NCBI GenBank assembly: GCA_014378705.1
Contig: JACMND010000054.1
Coordinates: forward strand, 1-35,994
Source: Pedobacter sp.
GTDB taxonomy: Bacteria > Bacteroidota > Bacteroidia > Sphingobacteriales > Sphingobacteriaceae
DNA: 35,994 bases
Direction of reading: 5' to 3'
Shown: positions 1-8,853 of the stretch, one piece after another
Layout: each line of letters starts with the position of its first letter
Position numbering within the stretch: position 1 is the first letter of the stretch
Position numbers and translations under genes: made by a program
The notes under the pieces: generated by a model
The model's input: the letters and a program-made list of their open reading frames with translations, nothing else
What the model was told of the DNA's origin: nothing
The model's database searches: none

Positions 1-46
1 CTAAAAGCAAAACAGCAAAAACAATATAGATTATAAAATCAGGCAT
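1..46 (-). CDS. N-terminal fragment of a membrane protein, probably WbpL/MraY-like initiating sugar-phosphate transferase
   Basis: An ATG at 44-46 opens a reading frame that runs off the left edge after 15 codons. The visible residues are MPDFIIYIVFAVLLL, a strongly hydrophobic start as expected for a polytopic membrane protein. The WbpV/WbpK-like SDR lies 217 bp upstream. In Pseudomonas O-antigen loci such an SDR is followed by wbpL, the glycosyltransferase that puts FucNAc-1-P or QuiNAc-1-P on undecaprenyl phosphate. The identity therefore rests mainly on gene order, because 15 residues cannot prove a family. A different membrane protein is possible. Confidence 0.4.
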   Translation of the reverse strand, partial: MPDFIIYIVFAVLLL

Positions 47-263
47 TGTTGAAGGCAACGGCAATTTTTAATATCCCAGTTGATGCCGATAAAGGTAAAT
101 CCTTTTTTAAAGCTTTTTTTAATTTTTTATTTGCGAAAGTTCATGCCTTTTTTGTGAAGATTTCTTTTTATAAAGCATTTAAGATACCTATGTTTTTTGC
201 CAGGATTTACTATTCAATTGGGAATTTACGAACCTGTTTACCTTTTTGTAGTTACTTTAAACG

Positions 264-1163
264 TTATTTTATTTTAAAGCCTTTAAGAACAGAAGTTGAA
301 CTCCAACCTAATAATTTTCGGGCTTTAGAATCATCAAAAGTAAGGTCAGATGTGATTTTTTTTAATTTTTCAGAATTAATCGGAGCTTTATTGCCAATCA
401 TATCCCCTATTCTTGCAAACGTTTTTGCCAATCCTCCAGAAATATTTCTGGGTAACTTTTTATTCAACTGCTCTGCAATTACTTTACTTAGCTCTTTAAA
501 TGAAGGATGATAACCATCCGTAAGGTTAAAAACACCACCAACTTGAGCAGCTTTTAAAATAATATAAGCAACATCTTTGGCCAGAACTACGCTTTTTTTT
601 GATCTTCCTCTATCAATGTTAAAATAATACCCTTTATGAATTGCTTTAATCATAGAACCCAAATTACCAGGAGGATTGGGACCCGCTATCAAAGGCAATC
701 TTAAAATAGTACAAATTACACCCCGGTTTTTACACCATTCCAGTACTATTTCTTCACCTTTAATTTTACTCAATCCATAAGCATCAGAGGCTGATAATTT
801 TTCGGCCTCATTGATGGCTAATCCGCTTTCTTTACCATAAACCGCAACAGAACTAATAAATACGAACGACTTAGGAAGAATGTTGATCTGCTCAAGCCCA
901 AATAAAAGATTAGAAGTACCCTCGACGTTGACCTTAAAAAAAGCCGCCTTTTCTTTTTCGGATGTTGGAACAGAGTGAGCTTTTCCTGCTGAGTGAATCA
1001 CCAGATCAAACGGTTGATTAAATCTTGGTACAGATTTATCCAAAGCACATTTTACATGACCATTCAACCTGCCAAGGGTAGTGATTTGATTGTCTTGGTT
1101 GTTTAAATGATCGTAAATAATACTTCCTAAAAAGCCCGTAGCGCCGGTAATCAGAATATTCAT
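264..1163 (-). CDS. SDR-family NAD-dependent epimerase/dehydratase, WbpV/WbpK-like
   Basis: The 299-residue protein is an extended short-chain dehydrogenase. It has the nucleotide-binding motif GATGFLG at residues 7-13, SSVAVYG at 104-110, and the catalytic pair Tyr129/Lys133 in YGLSK. The length and the C-terminal ending (LLGW then a short basic tail) match the group that includes WbpV and WbpK. Those enzymes reduce or epimerise UDP-4-keto-6-deoxy-GlcNAc at C4 to give UDP-QuiNAc or UDP-FucNAc for the first sugar of the repeat. It starts 4 bp after the GT2 gene and precedes the putative WbpL-like gene. A WbpM-like 4,6-dehydratase would be needed to supply its substrate and is not in the window. 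Which C4 epimer it makes cannot be read from the sequence. Confidence 0.8.
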   Translation of the reverse strand: MNILITGATGFLGSIIYDHLNNQDNQITTLGRLNGHVKCALDKSVPRFNQPFDLVIHSAGKAHSVPTSEKEKAAFFKVNVEGTSNLLFGLEQINILPKSFVFISSVAVYGKESGLAINEAEKLSASDAYGLSKIKGEEIVLEWCKNRGVICTILRLPLIAGPNPPGNLGSMIKAIHKGYYFNIDRGRSKKSVVLAKDVAYIILKAAQVGGVFNLTDGYHPSFKELSKVIAEQLNKKLPRNISGGLAKTFARIGDMIGNKAPINSEKLKKITSDLTFDDSKARKLLGWSSTSVLKGFKIK

Positions 1164-1167
1164 GCAG

Positions 1168-1995
1168 CTAGTAATGAGTGCTTCTTAACAAATTGAAGTA
1201 TACCCACTCAAGTAAGCGTTTTGGGATTAATCTTAAAATAACCCGTAACGTGATGTTGTAATACAGCGCTGGTTTGCTTATAAACTTATCTGTTGACAAC
1301 TTCTTAAAAAAAACTATTTCGTTCTTTAGATAGTCTGCGCCGCGTCTTCTCCCTACCATATTATTTCCTATTCTTGCGTCAACCAAAGGTTTCTGCAGGT
1401 TGTAAAATTTAGCTCCATGCCTGGCCATTTCATACCAGAGGTTGTAATCTTCGTAAACTCTGTTATTCCAATAGCCTCCTGCAGCAATAGCAAGTTCACG
1501 TCTGTAAATCACAGTCATGTGGTTTATCGGATTTCTATATTTCAGGTACTTTACAATATCATTGTGTTGTTCAGGAAGAGGTCGTTTTTTATTAATATCT
1601 CCTGGTTTAACTAAAAATTCCCTTATCAAACTTCCAATCACATCGATTTCAGGGTTTTCAATCAGAAAGCAAATTTGTTTCTGAAATCGGTCAGGCATTG
1701 AAACATCATCGGAGTCCATTCTGGCGATGAATTCATAGGAAGCCTCCATCAACCCAGCGTTCATCGCTTTTCCCATGCCTAAGTTCTGGCTTAATTTGAT
1801 CCGTTTAATAATGGCTGGATATTTTGCCGAGTATTTATCAAGAGTCCTATAAAGATCCGTATTTAACGGACCGTCTTCAACAATAATAATTTCATTTGGG
1901 AGTAATATCTGCCCATCGGTTATACTACTCAAAGCTTCATCAAGAAAGCGGTGATCTTCCTTGATGTAAACAGGCATTAAAACTGAGAATTCCAT
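1168..1995 (-). CDS. Family 2 glycosyltransferase
   Basis: The 275-residue GT-A enzyme begins MEFSVLMPVY, the usual GT2 N-terminal strand. It carries EDG at 40-42, the metal/donor-binding ARMDSDD (DSDD at 94-97), and a downstream ED at 182-183 in YEDYNLWY, a likely catalytic-base region. It resembles AmsE-type transferases of exopolysaccharide clusters. It would add one sugar of the repeat on the cytoplasmic face of the membrane. The preceding GT2 gene, 34 bp away, encodes a clear paralogue sharing RIGNN(M)xGRR near the C-terminus. The donor and linkage cannot be deduced. The start is an ATG and needs no adjustment. Confidence 0.88.
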   Translation of the reverse strand: MEFSVLMPVYIKEDHRFLDEALSSITDGQILLPNEIIIVEDGPLNTDLYRTLDKYSAKYPAIIKRIKLSQNLGMGKAMNAGLMEASYEFIARMDSDDVSMPDRFQKQICFLIENPEIDVIGSLIREFLVKPGDINKKRPLPEQHNDIVKYLKYRNPINHMTVIYRRELAIAAGGYWNNRVYEDYNLWYEMARHGAKFYNLQKPLVDARIGNNMVGRRRGADYLKNEIVFFKKLSTDKFISKPALYYNITLRVILRLIPKRLLEWVYFNLLRSTHY

Positions 1996-2029
1996 ATAGT
2001 AATTACTTTCTACGCTTCTTCAACTGACT

Positions 2030-2854
2030 CTATATTTGCTTTGATCTTAATAAATGTTTGTAAAACCTTTTTAAAATCCACAAAGGCATTAGCCTTAATA
2101 CTATTTTGATTGGAATAATGATGGCATACTCGCCAAAGGTAATGTGTCTTTCAATTAAGGAGGTGTTCAAAAACGTGAGCTCAGATCTAAGGTAAGACCA
2201 ACCGTGCCTTCGGCCGATCATGTTATTGCCGATTCTAAAGTGCAACAAAGGCTGCTGAAGATTTTCTATCCTATATCCTGCTTTAAGCAGCCTTATCCAA
2301 AGATAAAAATCTTCAAAAAGTGGCATTCTTTTGTAGGAGCCAACCTGAAGGACCGGAGATTTTCTGAACATTACTGAAGGGTGATTGAGTGGATTTCTAC
2401 GCTTGCTGAACCGGATAATATCCATGTACCCGCATGGCAGGGACCTAAAAAGATTCAGATCACCGGGATACTGATTAAATTCCTGAATATTACACCCAAC
2501 AACTGCTAATTGTTGATTTTTAATCATGTGTTTGTATTGAGTTTCAAATCGATCAGGATAGGAAATATCATCTGCATCCATTCTAGCAACCAACTCATGA
2601 CTACAGTTTACCAGGCCTTGATTTAATGCATAGGCAAGACCCCTGTTCTTCTCAAGTTCAATTTGTTTGAAAGTTCCTTCAAAATCCTTTTTGAAATTAT
2701 CAATCACCGATCTAAGTTCATTAGGTATGGCACCATCAACAACGAGGACAATCTCGTCGGGCTTAACAGTCTGATCAATCAGACTTGATAAGGCAATCTT
2801 AAGATGGCCCCCATTGTCTTTTCTATAAACTGAAATCAGCACTGAAAAACTCAT
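2030..2854 (-). CDS. Family 2 glycosyltransferase (paralogue of the next gene)
   Basis: I place the start at the ATG at 2852-2854, giving 274 residues that begin MSFSVLISVYRKDN. A longer in-frame reading would add seven residues overlapping the previous gene, but GT2 proteins normally begin at this strand, and this ATG follows the preceding stop codon by one base. The DxD-type motif is DADD at 93-96 in ARMDADD. The C-terminal half contains FEDFYLW and RIGNNMIGRRHG, both closely matched in the downstream GT2. The two probably arose by tandem duplication and may add consecutive sugars. The donor is unknown. Confidence 0.87.
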   Translation of the reverse strand: MSFSVLISVYRKDNGGHLKIALSSLIDQTVKPDEIVLVVDGAIPNELRSVIDNFKKDFEGTFKQIELEKNRGLAYALNQGLVNCSHELVARMDADDISYPDRFETQYKHMIKNQQLAVVGCNIQEFNQYPGDLNLFRSLPCGYMDIIRFSKRRNPLNHPSVMFRKSPVLQVGSYKRMPLFEDFYLWIRLLKAGYRIENLQQPLLHFRIGNNMIGRRHGWSYLRSELTFLNTSLIERHITFGEYAIIIPIKIVLRLMPLWILKRFYKHLLRSKQI

Positions 2855-2855
2855 C

Positions 2856-3968
2856 TTAATTAAACAAATTAACAAACCGCTCTATCTGCAGTTCAGGCTT
2901 GAACTTTTTAATTTGCCCGGGTATATGCTGAATATATAGATTCTGATTATTAATTACTGATTCCATTCCATCTGCCATCCGCTCTTTAGTTAATTCATCT
3001 AAAATAACCCCCGTTTTACCCACTACTTCAGGCAGCGCTGAAGAGCCAGACACAATAGATGGCTTTCCTTGATACATCGCCTCCAGAATTGGAATTCCAA
3101 AACCTTCGTATTTACTCAGGTATAATAAAGCAGTACAATTTTTAATATATTCTTCTTTCCTATTTTCATCAAGATAGCCAAGAAAAAAAATGTTTTGAGA
3201 ACTCGAAAGATTCTTTACGTACTGATATATCGCTTCGTAGTTCCAGCCCGGCTTACCGATAAGGTAGTATTTGTACTCCATATTTTGTGAATTTCGTTCT
3301 AAAAAGGTTATAAACCCATCAAGCATCAGTTCAATATTTTTTCCGGGTTCAATGGTACAAACCGTTATAAAAAAGGGCAAAGATGGGTTGTTCAAACTTA
3401 GTTTGGCATTCATAAAGTTGTAAACTACAGAAATTTTATCCGCACTTATGTCCGTCAGATTGATAATGTCAATTTTTGAAAATTCAGAAACCGTAATCAC
3501 CTTTGTCGAAAGCCTTGCACTGAGTACAGAGATGCTTTGAATATACTTCCCTCTAAAATATCCATACTTCTCTGGTATATGGAAAGGGATCATGTCATGT
3601 ATGGTACAAATAGTACGGGTTTTCGGGCTTAGAAATTTGGATAGTAACGGCACTACCGGGTTTGGTGCGAAATAGATGCATGGCTTTTGAACTAAAAGAT
3701 AAACCGGAAGTATCAGTTGTTCATAGAGAATTCTTAAAATTAAGAACCGATGAATAAAAGCAACCCTTTTAAATCTGATGTTGCTTACATAAGGCACATT
3801 AAATACCTTGGCAGTGTCAATATTTTTCGGGCAGAGGATTATAATTTTTGTGAACCGCTGGTAAAATCCGGAGTTTGACGGAAGTCCTTCAAATAACCGC
3901 TTCATGAAATACCCGGTGCCGGCAAGCTTACTGTCCCTGTAATTCAAGAGATTGATATATAAGTTCAT
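2856..3968 (-). CDS. Family 4 (GT-B) glycosyltransferase
   Basis: This 370-residue protein has the GT4 C-terminal signature. The EX7E motif is E288 to E296 in YEGFGIPILE, followed by GKPSIVSGSSALPEV, which forms the nucleotide-sugar site. IHDMIPFH at 123-130 is an N-terminal motif common in mannosyltransferase-like GT4 enzymes. A retaining transfer to the lipid-linked oligosaccharide is expected. Its ATG overlaps the end of the wzy gene by 4 bp, and its stop lies one base before the next GT2 start, so all are translationally coupled. A GDP-mannose or related donor is possible but unproven. Confidence 0.87.
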   Translation of the reverse strand: MNLYINLLNYRDSKLAGTGYFMKRLFEGLPSNSGFYQRFTKIIILCPKNIDTAKVFNVPYVSNIRFKRVAFIHRFLILRILYEQLILPVYLLVQKPCIYFAPNPVVPLLSKFLSPKTRTICTIHDMIPFHIPEKYGYFRGKYIQSISVLSARLSTKVITVSEFSKIDIINLTDISADKISVVYNFMNAKLSLNNPSLPFFITVCTIEPGKNIELMLDGFITFLERNSQNMEYKYYLIGKPGWNYEAIYQYVKNLSSSQNIFFLGYLDENRKEEYIKNCTALLYLSKYEGFGIPILEAMYQGKPSIVSGSSALPEVVGKTGVILDELTKERMADGMESVINNQNLYIQHIPGQIKKFKPELQIERFVNLFN

Positions 3969-5092
3969 GCTTTTTTAGGTAATTTAATAAGTAGTGCGGC
4001 CAAGATGTATTGTATAATTAAATAGCCGATTGTAAGAATACTTAAACCCCAATAGTAGAGCAGTGCTGATATTGAGTTTTTACCAGATTTTATGAAAATC
4101 TGATAGCAATATTGCCGGATAAAGCCGCTTAACATCCCAAAAAAAATAACCCCCGGAAATCCGAAATCAGCATACAACGAGCCTAACCCAAACGATGGCA
4201 TATAGTTGAGTGCAGCAAACTCTGGCAAAAAATCATAATTTAAAATGGCAAAACCATAGGCATATGGCTTGCCTTCCCAAATAATTCTGGGGATGAATTT
4301 ATAAAAAGAGGAAAAATAGATTTCACCCCAATAAAAATGTTTATCAGGCTTGGCTAATTCTTCAATAAGGAAAGATTGCTTCTCATAAATATCAAAATAC
4401 GTTACGGCCGTTAAATAAGGATTGTCCGCACCGCCGGTAGACTGCGCAAAATGGTAAAACACCAGAAGGAAAAATACTGGAATAGAGTATATGAAAATTG
4501 TACGGACCTTTAACATTTTATACTCTTCAAAATAAAGCAATAAAAAAAGCAATAAATTGAAGATTGCAAATTTGCTCCCGGAAAAGATGATAAAAAACAG
4601 TACAAAAGCGATATGGATTTTGAACCGCCGATAAGTGACCAAAAGGATAATTACCCCTATAAGTAAAAACGTTTTGCCCAACTCGTAAAACGATGCAAAT
4701 TTTGTGAACACAACTGTTTCGTAAAAACACCTGATTCCTGTTAGTGAGAAGCCGCATTGAAACAGGATACTCAGTGTAGGAATTAATAGCAAAAAACCGA
4801 TAATGATATTGAAATTCCCAATAAGTTTGCGATTCTTTACTTCTGGCAAAGTAAAAGATTTGAGTCTAGAAAAAGTGCCTACGAATAAACCGGTTACGTA
4901 CAAAATGATTACCATATTTGAAGCAAAAGATTCCTGCGAATCCGGGAGGACTTGTATTCTTATTATTTGAGGCAATACAAGGAAGATCAGTGAGAAGTGG
5001 GCCTCAAAAGTAAAAGGGTTCAGTAAAACGCCATACCTTAAATAAGAAAGATAGCATAGGATTAAAATGTAAATGAAAACAGTTATAATCAT
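3965..5092 (-). CDS. wzy: Oligosaccharide repeat-unit polymerase (Wzy-like)
   Basis: The 375-residue protein is almost wholly hydrophobic, with roughly ten predicted membrane spans. A more polar stretch around residues 215-300 contains many aromatic residues and is likely the large periplasmic loop. Wzy polymerases are recognised mostly by this topology and by position, because their sequences diverge quickly. Here the gene sits between two GT4 genes in a locus that also has a flippase, Wzz and Wza, and no other polymerase is present. It would join lipid-linked repeat units on the periplasmic side. It overlaps both neighbours by 4 bp. Confidence 0.75.
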   Translation of the reverse strand: MIITVFIYILILCYLSYLRYGVLLNPFTFEAHFSLIFLVLPQIIRIQVLPDSQESFASNMVIILYVTGLFVGTFSRLKSFTLPEVKNRKLIGNFNIIIGFLLLIPTLSILFQCGFSLTGIRCFYETVVFTKFASFYELGKTFLLIGVIILLVTYRRFKIHIAFVLFFIIFSGSKFAIFNLLLFLLLYFEEYKMLKVRTIFIYSIPVFFLLVFYHFAQSTGGADNPYLTAVTYFDIYEKQSFLIEELAKPDKHFYWGEIYFSSFYKFIPRIIWEGKPYAYGFAILNYDFLPEFAALNYMPSFGLGSLYADFGFPGVIFFGMLSGFIRQYCYQIFIKSGKNSISALLYYWGLSILTIGYLIIQYILAALLIKLPKKA

Positions 5093-6360
5093 TTAACAAG
5101 TAACCGTTTGACGGCCGCAATTTCTTTATCTAAACGGGTTTCCCAAGAGTAAAGTGCCTGAAATGCACCTTCTTTAAGATTTTGCTTGATCTGCGTTTGT
5201 TTAGCGTGGTCTTCCAACAGATCTTCAATATCTTGTGCAATGATTTGATATTGAACTTCTTCAACATCTTTGACATCATCAATCGGATATATCAATCCAG
5301 AAAAGCCATGCTTTATCCACTGACCGGTATCGCCGTTATCCAATGTTACGATCAGTTTATTCGCGTTTATTGCTTCCAGTAACGGGTTTCCCACATTTGA
5401 ACTTTCATACATCGAAATGAAAATATCAGATATCCCTAAATAATACTTCACCTTAGCTTGCGGTACGGCACCAGTAAAGCGAACGTAATCTTCTAATTTA
5501 AAATTTTCAACGAGTGCCTCAAATTGAGGTTTCATCGCTCCTTCACCAACTATTAAAAAGTATATATTTTTATAATTATGTTTGTTTACAATCTTATCCA
5601 AAACCCGAATACATCGATCTATTCTTTTATGATCATCCAGACGACTTACAGAAAGCATTAGCTTCTTATCTTCGGGAATGGATAACTCCTTTTTCAAATT
5701 TTCCAGGTCTGAATTAGTGCAATCAAACTTGTCAACCCCATTCACAAAAAAATAGAAATTCTTCAGGTGCTTAGAGCCTAGTTGTTTTAATATGTTGTTG
5801 CCCTGACTACCATCATTAGTGATAATACAAATATCGGATTTTGTCTTTAAGGCATAGAAAGTGTCTGCGTTGGAAATTTTACGGGCCCACTTTTTTTGAT
5901 TTAACCATTCTTTTACATAAAGCACGCCCTGAAAGCGGGCCACAATCTTTGCTTTTCCGGTTAAAGAAAGCAACTTTAGAAATCTGGCAGAAAGAAAGCC
6001 GAGCTGCTCATAGCCGTAAACCACATCAAATTCACGCTTCCGAAGAGTTCTGGCCCCAAAGTAAATCAACTGGCCTAAAGCCATATATCGCCGCAGACGG
6101 AATAAGATCTTAATTAATTTCTCGTTGGAGGCATTGTTAAGCATCGCAGTTAGCGGTGGGTAGACCCTGGTGAGCGCTAAGCCATTAATATTAATCTCTC
6201 GTTCGTAAAAGTAGTTTCCTTTGTTGGAGTTATCTCTTGAAACAATGTAATGCACCTCCCAGCCATCTCTAATGTAGGCCTCTGGGGTTTTTCTAATTAC
6301 CTGTATCGATTTTTCCTTGAAATCGTCGGCTGATAAAAACAATACACTTGGATTCTTCAC
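5089..6360 (-). CDS. Family 4 (GT-B) glycosyltransferase with modified EX7E motif
   Basis: The start codon is GTG (6358-6360), overlapping the preceding amidotransferase stop as GTGA. No upstream ATG fits, and the next Met is at residue 73. The 423-residue protein has a GT4 C-terminal half: VSRLDDHKRID around 238-248, then VGEGAMKP, and YESSNVGNPLLEA near 318-330. In this last motif the two glutamates (E319, E329) are nine residues apart rather than seven. The acceptor or donor subsite may therefore differ from standard GT4 enzymes. In the P. aeruginosa B-band locus, wbpG is likewise followed by a GT4 gene (wbpH), so it may transfer the amidinated uronic acid or a neighbouring sugar. Confidence 0.83.
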   Translation of the reverse strand: MKNPSVLFLSADDFKEKSIQVIRKTPEAYIRDGWEVHYIVSRDNSNKGNYFYEREININGLALTRVYPPLTAMLNNASNEKLIKILFRLRRYMALGQLIYFGARTLRKREFDVVYGYEQLGFLSARFLKLLSLTGKAKIVARFQGVLYVKEWLNQKKWARKISNADTFYALKTKSDICIITNDGSQGNNILKQLGSKHLKNFYFFVNGVDKFDCTNSDLENLKKELSIPEDKKLMLSVSRLDDHKRIDRCIRVLDKIVNKHNYKNIYFLIVGEGAMKPQFEALVENFKLEDYVRFTGAVPQAKVKYYLGISDIFISMYESSNVGNPLLEAINANKLIVTLDNGDTGQWIKHGFSGLIYPIDDVKDVEEVQYQIIAQDIEDLLEDHAKQTQIKQNLKEGAFQALYSWETRLDKEIAAVKRLLVK

Positions 6361-7478
6361 TTCTTCTTTAAAAGTTTTCTTAAAAGCCGGTTAACATTGA
6401 ACAGCCATTCGTCACTCTTATAATCAAGATGGGCTTTTGGCGGATTGTCCATTATTTCTTCAAACTCCTTTGAAGAAAATCCTAACTTTTTTAACACAAA
6501 TTCCTTATCTATTGTAAGCTCTAGTTGCTTATAAGCAGGGTTTTTAGTTTCTTCTAAAGCTTTTTCCCTAGATATCTCCCCATTTCTGATTTGTGCTGAA
6601 AGGTGAACCTTACGTTTATCATATCCAAACTTTTCGGGAAGGTAAAACGCCTGATAAAATTTAGTGAATGTTGATTCAAAATGCTTGCCGCCATAGTATT
6701 GCCAGCCAAACTCCTTATTAAGTTCTGCCATAGCCAATTCTTTGGAGTAATTTATTTTATTTAATGGCTCCAGATAAACTCCCCCAAGCCCGAGCTTTTT
6801 GGCAAGAATATACTTTATGGAATTCATGGTTGGAAACTGTGATATTTTTTTTGAACCAAATTTATTTTGAATATCTCTAATATTGACTAAATCCTGCTTC
6901 CGCCATATCCATCGAACAGGCATGCCGTGCTCCGTTGCATAATTGGTACCGGACAATATGTACTTTATTCCATGTTGTTTTCTTAATTTAAACATGGTTG
7001 CCATAATAGCGTGATCCGAAAGCATTTCAATATCTACTACACTTGCCTTAAAAAAAGATCTTTGAAGGTCTTTAAATTCAGGCCAATCAATTACATAAGT
7101 AGCTAAATCAAAGCCGCATTTATCTACAATCTTCTTGATATTAGATACCGCAATTTCTGAATTCCAGCCATTATCAAAATGAACACATAGAGCTTTAAGG
7201 TTTAATCTATGCGCAATTAAAGCAACGTATGAACTATCAACCCCGCCACTCAATCCAATAACGCAATCGTATTTTGTATTGGGATCAGAAGAAACAAGAT
7301 TTTTTATCCCCTGTAAATTTTGCTCTTCTTCTTTGGAGGTAAATTTTAGCCTGGGCAAGATATCTTTTGCTTCTATGCAATGATTACACACCCCTTCACT
7401 ATTAAAATTAATATCCGGATCTGAAGTATCCATTATACATTGTGAACAGATACGTATGTTATTAGATTGTTTATTCAT
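6357..7478 (-). CDS. N-acetyl sugar amidotransferase, WbpG/PseA family (second set)
   Basis: The 373-residue protein starts with a Cys4 zinc-ribbon-like module (C11, C14, C31, C34) and then the PP-loop SGGVDSS at 77-83, an ATP-pyrophosphatase signature. WbpG/PseA-type enzymes adenylate an N-acetyl amide oxygen and replace it with ammonia, giving an acetamidino sugar. Ammonia comes from a partner HisH glutaminase through a HisF barrel, and both genes lie immediately upstream. The order hisH-hisF-wbpG is the same as in the P. aeruginosa B-band locus, where the product is a 3-acetamidino-ManNAcA. Overlaps are 8 bp upstream and 4 bp downstream. I infer that this set acts on the WbpB/E/D uronic acid product. 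Confidence 0.88.
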   Translation of the reverse strand: MNKQSNNIRICSQCIMDTSDPDINFNSEGVCNHCIEAKDILPRLKFTSKEEEQNLQGIKNLVSSDPNTKYDCVIGLSGGVDSSYVALIAHRLNLKALCVHFDNGWNSEIAVSNIKKIVDKCGFDLATYVIDWPEFKDLQRSFFKASVVDIEMLSDHAIMATMFKLRKQHGIKYILSGTNYATEHGMPVRWIWRKQDLVNIRDIQNKFGSKKISQFPTMNSIKYILAKKLGLGGVYLEPLNKINYSKELAMAELNKEFGWQYYGGKHFESTFTKFYQAFYLPEKFGYDKRKVHLSAQIRNGEISREKALEETKNPAYKQLELTIDKEFVLKKLGFSSKEFEEIMDNPPKAHLDYKSDEWLFNVNRLLRKLLKKK

Positions 7479-8232
7479 GTAAAATGGATTCTAATTGGAT
7501 AGCAGTTGGGTAAGAAATCAACACCGCCCGATGTGGCCCATGATAAACAAAAATACTGCCTGCGGCAACAGCAGATGCCCCTGCAGCGATTGCTGCATTT
7601 AAGTCTGAGTAAGACGAAGCTCCACCACAAGCAATTAAAGGGATAGACAGGGAATGAGAAACTTTATTGATCAGATCTAAATCATAACCACTGTAAGAAC
7701 CATCTCTATCAACGCTATTTAAAAATATTTCCCCAACCCCAGCAGCCTCCAGTGTTTGGGCATAGTTCACAGGATCCAAAGAGTTTGATTTTCCCTTAAC
7801 ATGGTCGTATACATAAGTTTTGCCAAACAGGCTGTTCTTAACATCTACACCGCCAATTATGCTAGAACTTCCGAACTGTCTGGAAGCTTCTTTAAGCAAT
7901 GATAAATCAGTGAGGGATTGATGATTGATACCCACTTTTTCAATCCCTATTTTTAAAAGCATTTCTATTTGCTTAAGATTTTTAACGCCACCTGCATAGC
8001 TCAGGGGCATAAAACATTCAGAAGCAAGATCCTTGAGAGTTTCCCAATTGGGTTCTTTATTATGGCGTGATGCATCGATATCCATAAAAATCAACTCATC
8101 GACTTCCTTTTCGTTAAAAATCCTTAAAGCATTAATGGGATCACCGATATACTTGTATTTCTTAAACTTTTCGGTTTTAACTAGTCCACCGTCCCGAAGT
8201 AAAAGACAGGGTATGACTCTGTTTTTCAGCAT
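7471..8232 (-). CDS. HisF-like ammonia-channel subunit of sugar amidotransferase (second set)
   Basis: The 253-residue (beta/alpha)8 barrel aligns with imidazole glycerol phosphate synthase subunit HisF without gaps up to residue 130. HisF uses Asp11 and Asp130 as acid/base catalysts. Here residue 11 is Leu (IPCLLLRDGG) while Asp130 is kept (GGVDV). The loss argues against a role in histidine synthesis and for a role as ammonia conduit from HisH to WbpG. Phosphate-site features such as YAGGV and ACGGAS remain, so a phosphorylated or nucleotide ligand may still bind. The gene starts 6 bp after hisH and overlaps wbpG by 8 bp. Confidence 0.88.
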   Translation of the reverse strand: MLKNRVIPCLLLRDGGLVKTEKFKKYKYIGDPINALRIFNEKEVDELIFMDIDASRHNKEPNWETLKDLASECFMPLSYAGGVKNLKQIEMLLKIGIEKVGINHQSLTDLSLLKEASRQFGSSSIIGGVDVKNSLFGKTYVYDHVKGKSNSLDPVNYAQTLEAAGVGEIFLNSVDRDGSYSGYDLDLINKVSHSLSIPLIACGGASSYSDLNAAIAAGASAVAAGSIFVYHGPHRAVLISYPTAIQLESILHE

Positions 8233-8238
8233 TCCTTT

Positions 8239-8853
8239 CTAATATCTCTCAACAAAGTTTTTGAGTAATTTAAGACCAAATTTATGACTTTTTTCTGGAT
8301 GAAACTGAACACCCATTATATTATCCCGTTCAAAAGCCGAGACAAATTTTAGTCCATGGTGCGTCCATAACAAACTCTCCGTTTCGTTCTCACTTTCAAC
8401 ATAATAAGAATGCACAAAGTAAAATCTATTTTCATTTTCCGGGTCTTCAAGAAGCTTTGAGGATTTTGCCGGAATAACTTTATTCCAACCCATGTGTGGT
8501 ATTTTTAATTTAGACCCTTCATCAAAAGAAAACTTCTTAACCTTAGCATTCATCCAACCCAATCCGGGAAGCGCTCCTTCTTCACTACCTTTAGTCATTA
8601 ATTGCATTCCAAGGCAGATGCCAAGTACGGGCAATTTATCAGTTAAGACTTTCCGGTTTAGTATTTCAAGCCAGTTATTGTCAATTAAATGGCTCATCCC
8701 GGAATCAAAAGCGCCTACGCCCGGCAAAATTATCTTAGAAGCATCTTCCAATTGCTCAGGTTTATCAATTATCTCTGCTTCAACCCCTATTCGTTTCAGC
8801 ATGTTTTTAATGGAGCCCAAATTTCCGAGGCCATAATTTATAATGTGAATCAT
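8239..8853 (-). CDS. HisH-like glutamine amidotransferase (second set)
   Basis: This 204-residue class I glutaminase has the nucleophile Cys80 in LGICLGMQLM and the His185/Glu187 pair in FHPEKS, so the catalytic triad is complete. NYGLGNLGS at 6-14 and PGVGAFDSGM are standard HisH signatures. It would release ammonia from glutamine for the adjoining HisF-like barrel and WbpG-like ligase. It overlaps the preceding glycosyltransferase by 4 bp. The operon context and the changed HisF partner make amidination of a sugar far more likely than histidine synthesis. It is only moderately similar to the other HisH in the window. Confidence 0.9.
   Translation of the reverse strand: MIHIINYGLGNLGSIKNMLKRIGVEAEIIDKPEQLEDASKIILPGVGAFDSGMSHLIDNNWLEILNRKVLTDKLPVLGICLGMQLMTKGSEEGALPGLGWMNAKVKKFSFDEGSKLKIPHMGWNKVIPAKSSKLLEDPENENRFYFVHSYYVESENETESLLWTHHGLKFVSAFERDNIMGVQFHPEKSHKFGLKLLKNFVERY

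Noticed and set aside
47-263. Possible small or decayed gene in the 217-bp AT-rich gap before the left-edge gene
   Set aside because: All minus-strand frames are broken by early stops; only a lysine-rich 19-codon frame occurs. The A-rich sequence offers no recognisable protein or hairpin with U-tract.
46-510. 154-codon plus-strand open frame at the left edge
   Set aside because: It starts with TTG, half of it is the antisense of the SDR gene, and its composition follows a T-rich low-complexity stretch. No domain is recognisable.
5841-6113. 90-codon plus-strand frame
   Set aside because: It is antisense to the GT4 gene, with no domain and no independent signals.
7471-8853. hisF/hisH as part of a histidine operon
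   Set aside because: No other his genes are present, both HisF-like proteins lack one catalytic Asp, and each pair sits beside a WbpG-like ligase.
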